64,000 bases of DNA from Calamus simplicifolius (Eukaryota > Streptophyta > Magnoliopsida > Arecales > Arecaceae), in contig UESW01004358.1 in NCBI GenBank assembly GCA_900491605.1, positions 585,174 through 649,173 of the forward strand. Reading direction: 5' to 3'. The first letter of the stretch is position 1; every line of letters starts with the position of its first letter. The notes below the pieces were generated by a model that saw nothing but the letters and a program-made list of their open reading frames with translations, did no database searches and had not been told where the DNA came from. The position numbers were made by a program, and so were the translations under genes. Below are positions 1 to 10,974 of this stretch, one piece after another.

Positions 1-325
1 TTATTAAGGGGGATTCTCTCACTATCATTCGATGGATTAGGAAGGATCCGTGCGACTACTTGCCAATCAACCCCTTGATACAGGACATTTGGCTCACCTT
101 GCAAGATGCACACAGAGTCCTGGTTTGACATGTCTATAGGAAAGCTAACTCAGTGGCTGACTGGGTTGCTGCTTCTGTGGCCTATTATTCTGGATTTTGA
201 AGGTGAAAGCAGGGGACACATGCCCTATTGTATTCAAACAATTTTTGTTTTCTGACCTTTCGGACTTGACCTGCACTAGAATGGTGTGATCACCCACTTA
301 TACCAAAAAAAAAAAAAAAAAAAAA
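1..325 (+). mobile_element. LINE (non-LTR retrotransposon) 3' end with RNase H remnant and poly(A)
   Basis: Frame 3 reads the C-terminal part of a plant LINE RNase H-like domain, with a GDSLTIIRWI-type start and a KANSVADWVA-type end. The reading frame ends at a TGA at 198-200, then comes about 100 bp of 3' UTR and a run of about 21 A at 305-325. A TGA at 128-130, inside the conserved segment, shows decay. Only the 3' end is in the window. In the family this domain removes the RNA strand during target-primed reverse transcription. The poly(A) tail fixes the element's strand and end. Confidence 0.75.
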
Positions 326-2582
326 CAAATATGAGGATTGCATTTACGAACCACCCATGGTTTTTCTTATCCTACCCATTGTTTTGAAAATCGGACCGGA
401 CCGGCTAGTCAAACTGGTTCAACCATGAACCGATCATTAGTCCGGCCCAATTTTATTGTTAAAGTTGGCTTTTATATGATTTGATAAAAATCAAAATATC
501 CATTGAATCAGCCGGATTTTGAAGAACGGTTCAATTCCGATTTTTAGACTTTTAGTTTTTTGGGGCCCCTGCCGTGCATAGGGTGCAACTTAGGCTGGGT
601 TCAACCCGAACCCGGCCCGCCGAACCCGATTTACAGTAGTGTTTAAACTCATGTTTGCCCAACCCGAACCCGAAAGACCCAGGTTTAACCTGGTCTGATT
701 TGCAATTAACCCTGGTTCGGGTTGATCGCAACCCGAACCCGAGGGTTATCCGAACGGGGGTAGCTTATCGGTACCAAGTTTTTGGGGCATTGAGGGTGCC
801 GGTCGGGTTGGATGAGATGACCAACTTGAGGGCGAGAAGGGTAAGGTCGTCGGTCGCATGCAAGAAAAAGAAGGACAAACATAAAGACGGACCACCCACA
901 CATTTCATTTCACTTCTTGCCTCCTCCTCTTCTTTATTTACGGCACTGCCATCCCTACAATGAGGCATTGCAGCGAGAAAGAGAGAGAGCGGGAGAGAGA
1001 GGCAGAGGGAGGCCGCGCCTTCTGCGAACCGGGGGGGTTTTTAGTGTTTGAAATGACGAAAATGGATGTAGGTTGGTTCGATCAGACGGAAGTGAATGGA
1101 CTAATGGAAGATGTGATGGAGGGTGTTTTGGTAAATATGGAGGGATGGTTTTCAAAATGCTTCAGTTTATGGTGGTAAGCATCAGGAGGCAAGCTGGAAT
1201 TGGAGTTTTTTTAAGCTTTTGTTGCCTTTCACAGAAGGAGCCTACGAAATAAAATAACCATTCGATTTTTTAAAAAATATACCTCTCATGACCGGTGCGC
1301 TCGAGTCGAAAGCAAGCTGTACGGCATAGGGGCTCAGATGTTACGAATCTCAGTGTTCTCTTTGATCCATGAACGGTGAAGACATCAAGTCAAGTAATGG
1401 TCAGTTCCGTATCCTCGATTGCTGCAATTTCTCACCGCAGGGCGATTCGTATTGGCTCATTTGCTTTTTCATTCTTTTATTATATCAATCTTACAGGCGA
1501 GCTTATCATTCTCTTCGTAAGAGTAGGGTATGGGCTTAGCATAGTGTCTTGCTTGATTCCTTTCTCATTTACCTTATCTTTTTCTACTTTGAAAGTGGGA
1601 TGTGCAACGATGAAGCGAAAGAAAAAAAAGAGAGAATCGATATGAAGTCATTTCTGAGAGGGTGTTTTGTCCGCACCATCCTGTGCTTTGGTTATTGGAG
1701 TTGTTACCTTTTCTTTTATTTTATTTGGCAAAAAGTTATTTTCTTGCTTCTGGGAAGCTAACATGGCCAATTTTTGTACCTCTATATCTTTTTAAATTTC
1801 TTTGTGTGAAGACCAGCTGGCATTTTTCAGGTGCAATAAAACTATAACAGGGTAGTGGTCGTGCCAGTGGCCCATTCATTTTTTTCAATTTAGGTAAGAT
1901 TTTTTTTAATACAATATTAAAGCCCCAAGTCTAGCTTATGCATTCAGTAAGAGATTTTGTTTTTTGTTTCTGGGATCCATAATTCGATATTTATTAACTT
2001 CAAAAATTTTTTTTTTTCTTACCAGAATTTTAATTTAAAATTCAATCCGAAACTGATTTTCAAAATAAAGTTAGAGTTAAGGTTTTATGAGTCCAAGTTG
2101 CTTGATGACGCCGGCATTGATCGTAGAGGTTATTACCGTGATGAAAACGGCACAAGATCCTTATGAATCCGGCAACCCAAATCAAGAAAAGATATCCAAA
2201 TAAAAACACTCGGTCCGAGTTCAAAGGGGGGAATGGCGGAGAGGGTGTGGTAGGAGAAGGGGTATGGGGACCTGGCCGGGCACAGGCGTTGATGTGGATG
2301 ACGGTGGCATTGACGCTGGGGGTGCGGGCGATAAGTTAGAGGCGAGAGAGGAGACGAGCGGGTGAAGCTTTAACGAGAAGGCAACCTTCTCCTCGAGGCT
2401 GGACTCGACGGAGAGAGATCACCGGAGGAGGTGGAATGAAACGCCTCTTCTTCCCTTATGGACGGTTTTATCGGAGAGGGAAACTAACCACCGGCCGGTT
2501 CTGGTGACGGCCAGTTTTTTTCGTGAACCTGTTTGGAGTGGTAGGGTCCAGAAGATGGCTGCTAAGCCTTTTGTTCATGCAG

Positions 2583-2649
<67 letters not shown>

Positions 2650-2860
2650 GCTCTTTGGCGTGTATCAATGGGATTTAATCAAGTTATATTTGTATAGTTT
2701 GATAAATAAAATTAAAATTAATTTTTTTAAATTTTAAATTTTTTATTTAAAGTAATATTTATATTTCATTATTTTTATATTATTAAATTAAAAATTAATT
2801 ATAATATTATTTGATTTAATTAAATTAATTTATTTGATCTTGATTCATGAGCCAAATGTC
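326..2860. other. Intergenic stretch, no supported gene
   Basis: I see no gene here. 590-770 is rich in a degenerate AACCCGAACCCG-like repeat that gives proline/asparagine-rich ORFs without family resemblance. 970-1010 is GA-rich and is followed by a short ORF of no recognisable family. 1376-2166 gives short hydrophobic ORFs of the kind AT-rich DNA yields by chance. 2690-2830 is very AT-rich. No TIR, LTR or tRNA-like structure was recognised. Confidence 0.5.
2582..2645. repeat. Compound microsatellite (GA)n-(TAA)n
   Basis: A GA dinucleotide run of about 14 units passes directly into a TAA/AAT trinucleotide run of about 11 units. It lies about 660 bp upstream of the LRR gene start. Such compound SSRs are usually length-polymorphic. 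Confidence 0.9.
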
Positions 2861-2879
2861 GAAGTTGGTTGGTTGATTA

Positions 2880-3308
2880 CCCGATCCGATCCGAACCTAC
2901 CACGTGCCCGCCGATGGTTTGGATTTCAGACTACGGACTGCGGAGAAATCGAGGACGACACTGGCTGCCCCAGTTTCCCTGGCACGAATCGCGCTCGCAA
3001 GCAACGCGGCCACGGCGTCGTACTTTATCTCCTGCTGACTGCTCCGTCCCGAGCGGTGCGAGACTGACCAAGTCCGCCCACTGTTGCTCGGAAATTCTGC
3101 CTTCCGGGGCCCACCGACGCGCCACACCAAACCCCACGCCCACGCGCATGGCGTGCCCCCTCCCTTTCCTCCGATCGTTCCGCCTTTTGACTGATGACTT
3201 CATGATGTCTCAGGTTGACCGCTAGAGTGCCTCCCACCTTCTTCCCCATCCCCTCCCCCCACTTCCATTCCCCCATCCCGAACGCTTCCACCTCTCTCTC
3301 TCTCTCTC
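2880..3308 (+). promoter_or_regulatory. Proximal promoter and 5' UTR of the LRR gene
   Basis: This GC-rich block sits between very AT-rich DNA and the ATG at 3309. It holds a G-box CACGTG at 2901-2906, and a pyrimidine (CT) run at 3291-3308 ends exactly at the ATG, as is common in plant 5' UTRs. No convincing TATA box is seen, so this may be a TATA-less, pyrimidine-patch promoter. The transcription start is not determined. Confidence 0.5.
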
Positions 3309-6300
3309 ATGGCGTCCCAGCTCCGCTTCGTCGGCTTCCTTCTTCTCCTTGCTGTGTGTCCTGCCATCTCCACCAACTCCGAAGGTACTGCAATCGCCTC
3401 TTTTCTCATCTCTTTCTCTCTTCAGCTTCATAGACCCTACCACCCTTCCGTTCGAAGAAGAGATTGATATGGACCGATGCTGGTGGGTTCTTGTTCTTGA
3501 GTCGATTTGAGCTTGCTTAGTTCTGATTAGTTGATTTCAAACAGGGGAGGCGCTGCATGCGCTGAGGGCGAGGCTCTCCGACCCGACCAACGTTCTCCAG
3601 AGCTGGGACCCCACCCTCGTCAACCCCTGCACCTGGTTCCATGTCACCTGCGACGATCGCAACCGCGTCATCCGCCTGTCCGCGACCTCTTCCCCTCCTT
3701 TTCCCCTTCCTTGTCTCCAAGTGATTCCTTCCTCCTCTAAAAAAGGCGACTTTTTTCTTTCGGTTTCAGGGATTTGGGCAATTCCAACGTCTCTGGCCCA
3801 CTGGGTCCCGAGCTCGGCCGCCTCCATCACCTCCAGTATTTGTGAGGACTTCTCCGTCTGAAACTTTGCTTCCTTGGATGCATGTTTTTTGTTCAAAGAT
3901 GGGATTTTGGTTGATGGTTGGTGTTGGATTTGTCTCGGTGAATACAGGGAGCTTTACAGGAACAACTTCGAGGGGAAGATCCCTGAAGAATTGGGCAATT
4001 TGAAGAATCTCATCAGCATGGATTTGTACGGGAACCGATTGCAGGGAGAAATCCCCAAGTCATTTGCCAAGTTGAAGTCGCTCCGATTCCTGTAAGTTCG
4101 CCAATTTGCTGGTGATCATAGAAAAGAAGTGTTTTTTTTTTTAAAAAAAAGAAAAATGTTATAACTAAGGATTTGTTTCACCTTTTTTTTTTCCTGTGGA
4201 AATGGTTGATGCAGGCGCCTGAACAACAACAAGCTTTCGGGATCCATTCCAAGAGAGCTTGCTACTCTCTCGAACCTAAAAGTCTTGTAAGAAGACCTAA
4301 TTAGGATGCAATTGTTATAGTTTCTTTGCATGGCTTTATGATTTGGTGTTGAATTGGTGCTTTTGATTGCTGCAGTGATGTTTCAAACAATGATCTTTGT
4401 GGAACCATTCCAATTGATGGTCCGTTTGCCAATTTCCCCGCCGAAAGGTAATAATGGAAAAACCCCATCTTTAATATGATAGAAAACTTTCTTTTGAACA
4501 TCTAGTCTGGACTTTTCAGGATCTCCCAGAATATGTTTTGACTTCAGATGTTTGTATTATTGATCTTTCTTGAATATAATAAAAGTGGAATACAGAGTGA
4601 TCAAGGGCATACTAAGAGTGGTTCGGAAATTTAAGTAAAATTTACCAGATTAAGTTTTGCATTACTCACATCGTTTGTTTGTTTATGGTATAGAAAGGAT
4701 TTATTCTGAACTTTGGCACAAACTGTGGTGGTATATTTGATCTAGACTTTAACCTTGGCTAGATATAGCTGAATTTTGAGAGATCAAGTGTTGCCCTTTT
4801 AAGTGAAACTACGCTTATTAGCTACCATTTTTTTAAATTGCTGTTATAAATATGTAGGCTTGTAGTTGTGGTTAAAAAGTGCGAGCATTTTTCTTTATAT
4901 GGTTTCTAATCTCTAGCTTATGCCATTCATCCATGAGGTTGTGTTGAAAGAGGGTTGCTTCATTGATATTACCTTATTAGTTCATCCACCTTCCATGTAA
5001 TGTAATTGCTAGTTTTCATAGGTTGGTTACATATAAGCATAAGAAGTGCCTAATGTAGTATTGGCATAAATACATAATCGCGCGCGCGCGCGAGCACACA
5101 CACACACTCATGCATCTATTTTTCCTTGCATCTAATGTCTATTAAGTGCACATGCATATGAAGGGTTATTTGCATCTTATTAGATTCTAGGACCACAATA
5201 GTTGCATAAAATTGAAATGTGATGAAAAGCTATGATTTTTAGTTTTCTTTGGGAGTCTCGGCAAACTCAATTGCTTGGGCTTAGGTCTGCAAAAACTCAA
5301 TGTCAGGACTCCTGTAGCTAAATCAGGGGGAGCCATCAGTTTGAGTAGTGGAGTTGGAGTTCTGTTAGAATGATGTGAGTTGGGCAGGTACTGAAGCAAA
5401 GATAAATTATTGGAACTATAAAGGGTTACAGCAGGTTCTCAGAGATTATGGAAGGGAAATCTAATCTGAAGGAGCTGTGCGTTCTGATGTCCATGCATGA
5501 CGTAGTTACATACAGGAAACTAAGATATTTTATTTGCTTTGTTCTTGGTTATAGACTGGAGAGGAGACCGATGAACAGAAAAAAATTCTTGTGTTCATCT
5601 GGGCTGAAATTTCTTCCATCAAAATTCTTCCTGTCAGGAAAATAACTTGTCCTATAGAGAAGAGTAATTTGAATAATAAGTAGTTACAAAGGGGATAACT
5701 TAAGAAGAAAATAGCAATACTTACCCGTTGTATCTAGTTAGTGAGAGAAATTGGATAGCATGTATCATGAGAAATTATGATGCATGAAAAGGAATGGGCA
5801 TTTGTCTAGGTAATTCTTGGATACCGTCATCAATTGAATCCTTAATGATCAAGAGTCAGGACTGTTCAGTCTTGAAGGTAAGCTTCAAGCCTTAATTCAA
5901 TGAGCCAATTCAAGGCTGAATTCTAGGGGTTTACAGTGCACCAAGACAAAAATATAACCAGAGTTTCACATTTCTTGATCTCATAGGTATGCTTCTAAAG
6001 TTAAATTCACTAATTAGTTTGTACCAGTTTATCAACATATAGGTTAGAACTAGGGAGTGCATGCAAAGAAACTTAATGAAAAAATAGAGAGATGAAAATT
6101 TAGTAAAGTCTTCAGATCCTATTTATTATGAATGTTCATTCAATATAATCTAATCATTGATCGGTCACCCTATAAAGCATTATGATCACTAGAAAGAACA
6201 TGAACTCTTTGAAAACCTGAACGTTATAATTGGCAATTATCAGAAGTTGGCTTCTACAATGGACCAAACCTTTGCCTTTCTCCCCCTTTTCTCCCCTTCT

Positions 6301-7612
6301 CTCCTCTTTTTCTCCAGAAACTTGGGAGGTTGCTCCACAATCACATGAGCTTAGACAGCATGGTGAATATAGTAGGTCTCTCCATCCTTTTTAATTGACC
6401 TTATAGTTTCCATGGCAAGTTTGGGAACCACATACCAATGCAAAATAGGGTAGAACGTTCTTTTTTGACTGATAATGCCTTGACCCTCGAAAGTTATGAG
6501 GGGGGACAAAGCTTGTTAAAAAGGATAATCAACTGTTTTTCGTCTCGCACATGAAAGCATATCCAGCTACTCTAAGTAACCTTACAGAGCAGAAGTTATA
6601 GTCCTGCAGGTAGTTTCATGTGTGATTTCACTTCTTAGTCTCAGTTATTGTTGAAGGGGCATGGGTTGCTGCACAATCAAATTTCTCATTGAAACAATTT
6701 TATTTAGATCTGAATTGCAAATCATCTTTAGGTTATACTTGATGCATGTATTCTCATGATAACATTGTTGTTTTGTCATTAATAACTATGGTCAAATCTT
6801 GGTGCAAAGAAGTTGTCATGTTAAATGTGGTGAAATGGTTTGACATGCATATCACTTTGTTTGATGGCTAAAATTTGGTTGATGTTAACATGTTGAATCA
6901 ACTATCCTGCCTCTTACCTTCCAAGTTGAAGGGTGAGCATGTGTGGTTTCTTGCTTGTATAGTGCAAGGCCACCTTTTTGCATTCATGGTGTGTAAACCA
7001 ATGGATGACAACCTCACATTTACTTCAATGTGGGGCTTGAACATCTCATGCAAGTGTTGGTGTATCACTTGAATGGTGTATGGTGACAATGGCATGTTAG
7101 CCTGTTCAGGTATAATTTACCAAATTTTAGCTTTAATTAAGAGAAACCATTATATGCTAAAGACTTCTATCACTTTGTGGAAAGCTTCTGATCCGGTGTT
7201 ATGTAATGCAAGCATCTCAAGTTGTGTGTATTAACTTGAAATGTGGACCATGGATGTGTGTACAAAAATATTTATGCCATATTGCTGTGAATTTTATTTA
7301 ATTTGCCTGCAACCATGGACAGTTTCTTGTCTATATGGGACTGCAGAATTTACATATGCCCTCTAGGGCATCAGAAAGGCCAGTAGTTTGGATGAGCCTA
7401 AATGAATGGATATAACTCCATCACCCTGTTATGCTAACTTTTTACTTTTCCTGCCATGTGGAGGCATTAAAGTTATCCATTACTTCATCATATTTTTTGC
7501 AATGCCTGAATGTTTGGCTCTCTCTTTCTTCTGGCATTTCAGTTTTGAAAACAACAGTAGACTCAACGGGCCGGAGCTGCAAGGACTGGTCTCTTATGAT
7601 TTTGGATGCTAA
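3309..7612 (+). CDS. Secreted leucine-rich-repeat protein, SERK-ectodomain-like, no kinase (OsLRR1/CaLRR1/At5g21090 family)
   Basis: Seven exons join in frame: 3309-3384, 3545-3677, 3770-3841, 3948-4091, 4215-4286, 4376-4447 and 7543-7612, all with GT-AG introns. They encode 212 residues. Exon lengths 133, 72, 144, 72 and 72 match the one-LRR-per-exon plan of SERK genes. Residues 1 to about 22 are a hydrophobic signal peptide. An LRRNT cap follows with the paired-cysteine WDPTLVNPCTW/VTC pattern, then about five 24-residue LRRs (LxxLxLxxNxxxGxIP) and a C-terminal tail ending in NGPELQGL...SYDFGC. That tail is typical of the short LRR proteins that bind HIR proteins and act in defence at the plasma membrane or apoplast (family knowledge). 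No transmembrane helix or kinase follows. The long last intron (4448-7542) was bridged by codon phase and by the conserved tail. No lesion is seen, so the gene is probably functional. Confidence 0.9.
4448..7542 (+). other. Large last intron (3.1 kb) of the LRR gene
   Basis: The donor GTAATA follows ...GCCGAAAG and the acceptor is GGCATTTCAG. The other introns are about 90-160 bp, so this one is enlarged. It contains a (CG)n(CA)n microsatellite at 5080-5106 and otherwise AT-rich unique-looking DNA. ORFs inside it are short and lack family resemblance. I recognised no TE boundary, though an old insertion could explain the size. Confidence 0.75.
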
Positions 7613-7972
7613 ATGCTACAAGATCTACTACCCCTGGAGAGATATTTGGAGTGGCATACTTGTATAAGTAATTATACTTAAGCTACTGGCTAAGGAATCT
7701 ATTGTAGAAAAAGTTATAGAAGGCCAGAAGCCAGATGGAGCTATATTTAAGATGTTTACCTATCTACAGCATCAATGAACTCTTACAGATGATAACGAAG
7801 ATCGATAAGCTTATATATTATGCTGAACTGCATACTTTCAGATTCTCATAGTTCATTTTCTTTTGCTTTTTTTTTTTTTGCTCGAAAAGAAAAGAAAAAA
7901 CTCTTGCTAATTTATTGCTGAACAACGGAAGATAAGCACACACTATTCTGCTTGGCAGGCCAGTCATTTGAA
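7613..7972 (+). other. 3' UTR and downstream flank of the LRR gene
   Basis: Sequence from the TAA at 7610-7612 to the start of the duplicated block. It is AT-rich with a T-run at 7868-7880. No perfect AATAAA was noted, which is usual in plants, so the poly(A) site is not placed. Confidence 0.5.
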
Positions 7973-9540
7973 TTTAATTTACTATTTCAACATGTATGCT
8001 GATTTCGAAGATATAATCTTTCTATGTGAAAGAGAAAATTAAATTAAAAATCTAGAAAATTAGATTTTGTGAATTCTTGGTCCTCCCATAAACTTTGGCA
8101 TTTGCTTATTGGTTGATGAGATCATGGCTTTTGGTTCATAGAGAGAGTGAACAAAATACAAATTAGTGAGAACCTACTACTACTCCAAGAACAACAGAAG
8201 CTCTCACAACTTCAGACACATTCATGATTCAGGGCTGGTGCGGGTTTCACAAGCTGCTTCTCACTGCATCCTCCAAGCCTTTTCAAAACATGGGACTTGA
8301 CCTGGCAGGCATACAATGGTTGCTCATTCTGCTCTACTGCTCTAAAAAATAGTTTCTTACCTCTTTCTGAACTGCCCTTGATATCCGGTCTGGGCTCCCA
8401 AACTTGCATTACTTGTGCATATTGTGAAAGAAGAGGTATAACCCCACTCTTGGAGATTGGCTTGAGACCAGCTAATCCTAGTGCTCTGATGCATGATGGT
8501 ATTTATGAAAGAAGAGAATGTTAGAATCTTCGTATCAAAATCCTCATCTCTCTCCATCATCTCGAAAAATTCTCTTTATCTGGGTTGCAACTTCTTAGGA
8601 AAGGCGGAGGAAGCTCACAGTATTTTGAAAATCTTGTTTGGAAGTCTTTGATTTCTTCTTTTGTACGTTCCATCTACTTTCCTTGTAGATACTTCATTAA
8701 ATAAATAACTGGGAAGCTCTCTGCTCCTCTGTTTAACGGTCAAAAAAAAAAAAAAAAAACAACAATCAAAATCTTGATCCCTCTTTTCCCCAGTAGTCTT
8801 CTTGTTGGCCAAGCAGGCAAAGCTATTGTTGGTAGAAAGAAGAAAGATGATTAAAGCAATCCACTTTATGAATGACCTGGGTGGAAGAAGAAAGATGATA
8901 CGAAGTATGGTCGCAATGATGTGAGAACACCACTAACCATCGAAGTAATGGGGAGCAGCTTTGCAAACATCCATAGGAAATTCATTTCATTGACTGATGT
9001 TTGCCCGTCTTTGGTTGATGAGAATAAAGGGGAGTTTGGTTCATAGCTTAATAAAAAATTCCATCCCATCTTTGGTTGATGAGAATAAAGGGACGGTTCG
9101 TTCATAGATTAAAAAATTTTATCCTGTCATCGTAATATCATTATCAGATGTATGATTTCTAGATTTTAAAGGATTTGTTACTGCACTCCACAAATTTTTA
9201 TTTTTTTTTAAAAAAAACTTTTTTTTTTTTTGACTTTTAATGAATCATAGATAATGAGCAAGTATTCGGTTGTTTTTATGAGAAGAATAGCTGGTGTACA
9301 TAATTTAGTCGGTGTGAAGAGGCATTTACAATACGGGGAGAAGATGCAATATTGGCTATAATCTTGACTGAATAATGGAGAGGACAATATGGCCTACGTT
9401 AATGGGTTAATTCAATCAATGAATCTAGTACCATATGAATTTAGTATCATATTTTTGTTATAATACTATTATAAGAACATTATTGTAATAGAAACATCTT
9501 AACAAAATATAAAATAATGATAATAATATTATATTATTAT
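7973..9540. repeat. 1.57-kb flanking duplication, copy 1
   Basis: This segment recurs almost base for base at 26844-28412. Shared landmarks are an A-run after GTTTAACGGTC (8741-8759; 27612-27628), two internal copies of TTGGTTGATGAGAATAAAGG and a T-rich run near 9185-9230. Differences are a few substitutions and homopolymer lengths. It ends at 9540, exactly where the gypsy 3' LTR begins, while copy 2 runs on into unique DNA. Short ORFs on both strands (8297-8524 +, 8212-8560 -) match no family I know. It is probably plain downstream flank of the LRR gene. Confidence 0.9.
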
Positions 9541-10580
9541 TGCTGCTGAAATCTTGTCCCCCGACTCGGGCGCGCTCGAATCTTCGAGATGGGCTTCCTC
9601 CTGGGCGGACCTGCAAAACAGTCCTTGCGCGAGAGGTGTTGGGGGTGGCCCTCTGCGGAAGACCCTCCGACGCTCAAATCAGTGGAGATCGATAGTCAAC
9701 AAAAATGAGGAGAAGGCTCTCGCTGAAGAGTCTCTCCCAGGGCTCGAAGCAGAGCGATAATGGTAGAAGCAAAGGCAGTGAGCGAGTGTGCGCATAAGAG
9801 ATGGCATACCTGAAGGGATCTGAGGTTGTAGTATTTATAGAGGATCACCTGGTTGTTTAGGAGCGTCGTGGGTCCGAAGGCCGTTGAGATCTGAATCCAG
9901 TTTGTTATGAGATTGATAGGATTCGTATCAGGTTAGTTAGTGGATCGACGGCTGGGAGAGCTTGTTGACATCTCGAGATTTGGTGGGGGCATAGGCCGAA
10001 GGGCTCTAGGCCACTTTCAGACATGATTCCTGTTTGGAATCTTACTATTTTAAGCTTTCCTGCATCGAAATCCGCAGAGGTGCAGGTATCGCTCGGGCTG
10101 GGCCGAGTGATAGAAGAGATCGGCTAGAAAGGCCGGATGATGGGATGGCTCAGTTAGGGCCAAGAGACAATAGCTTGGCTCGAGGGGCCGAGAGACGATA
10201 GACGATAGCTCGACTCGAGGGGCCGAGAGGCGATAGATGATAGCTCGGCTCGAGGGGCTGAGAGGCGGTGGGCGATAGCTCGGCTCGAGGGGCCGAGAGG
10301 CGGTAGCTCGGCTCGAGGGGCTGAGAGGCAATAGACGATAGCTCGGCTCGAGGGACCGAGAGGCGGTGGGCGATAGCTTGACTCGAGGGGCTGAGAGGCG
10401 ATAGACGATAGCTCGGCTCGAGGGGCCGCGCCATGGGAGCCCTTGACTCGGTGGGGGCTAAGGCGCTCCGACCTATCGAGACGGACTTATCTCTGGCGGG
10501 TGTCACATAGCGAGTAGGAAACAAAGCTAGCCTTAGCCATGTGCACGATTATTGATACGCGGCGATTTTACCCCTCAACA
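9541..10580 (-). repeat. 3' LTR of the gypsy element
   Basis: On the plus strand it runs from TGCTGCTGAA to ...CCCCTCAACA (TG...CA), about 1040 bp. At its right edge lies the C-rich complement of a polypurine tract, and at its left edge the AT-rich target DNA. No second LTR remains, so insertion age cannot be judged. It carries a GC-rich tandem repeat at 10178-10435. Confidence 0.75.
10178..10435. repeat. GC-rich tandem repeat inside the gypsy LTR
   Basis: About seven units of roughly 30-40 bp are built on CGATAGCTCGGCTCGAGG followed by GGCCGAGAGGCG. The core has inverted symmetry around CTCGAG, so each unit can fold. ORFs on the opposite strand here are by-products of the repeat. Confidence 0.85.
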
Positions 10581-10598
10581 CATGCCCCCCACTCCCTA
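10581..10598 (-). other. Polypurine tract of the gypsy element
   Basis: The minus strand reads AGGGAGTGGGGGGCATG directly before the LTR start TGTTGAGGGG. This is the expected primer site for plus-strand DNA synthesis. It fixes the element's orientation and the LTR edge at 10580. Confidence 0.7.
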
Positions 10599-10974
10599 GT
10601 TTGAAGCGTATGTTCGGGCGTAGGGAGTATAACTCCAGGTGGCACAACTTGAACGGAGGGATCCGGATTTGACAGTTTGCGCAATGATGCCCTATTTAAT
10701 GCCACGCGTCGCCGTGCCCTTGTGGGTAAGGCTCCTTTGGGGAAACGGTCGGGAAATTGCTACGTAGCAAATCCCGATTTTCACGGCGTTTACAGCGGCA
10801 GATCCGTATGCCTTGGTGGGGGTGCCTTATCTTCTCCTGAGGCGGTTTCCTTTGGGAGGAAGCAAAGTCGAAGTAACGCTATTCCCATTCGCAGCGTTCT
10901 TCCGTTTCTTCCCGGAGGGATTTGTTCTCCTGTCTTCTTTGCAATTTTGCCTGGTGTTCCTTCCAGCAAGTAGA

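Noticed and set aside
655..963. ORF with MPNPNPKDPG start
   Set aside because: Low-complexity AACCCG repeats open both strands; no domain, start context or homology is visible.
3309..7612. A SERK receptor kinase
   Set aside because: The exon plan matches a SERK ectodomain, but there is no SPP hinge, transmembrane helix or kinase, and the tail fits the short LRR family.
8212..8560. Conserved ORFs in both flank copies (also 27082-27430)
   Set aside because: Conservation follows from the recent duplication. ORFs overlap on both strands and resemble no known family.
7973..9540. The 1.57-kb direct repeats as LTRs of one 20-kb element
   Set aside because: They lack TG...CA ends, a primer site or a polypurine tract at their inner edges. 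The inner edges are instead a gypsy LTR and a cut copia LTR.
10050..10524. Minus-strand ORFs of 93 and 124 residues rich in SPSSRAI
   Set aside because: They translate the LTR tandem repeat.
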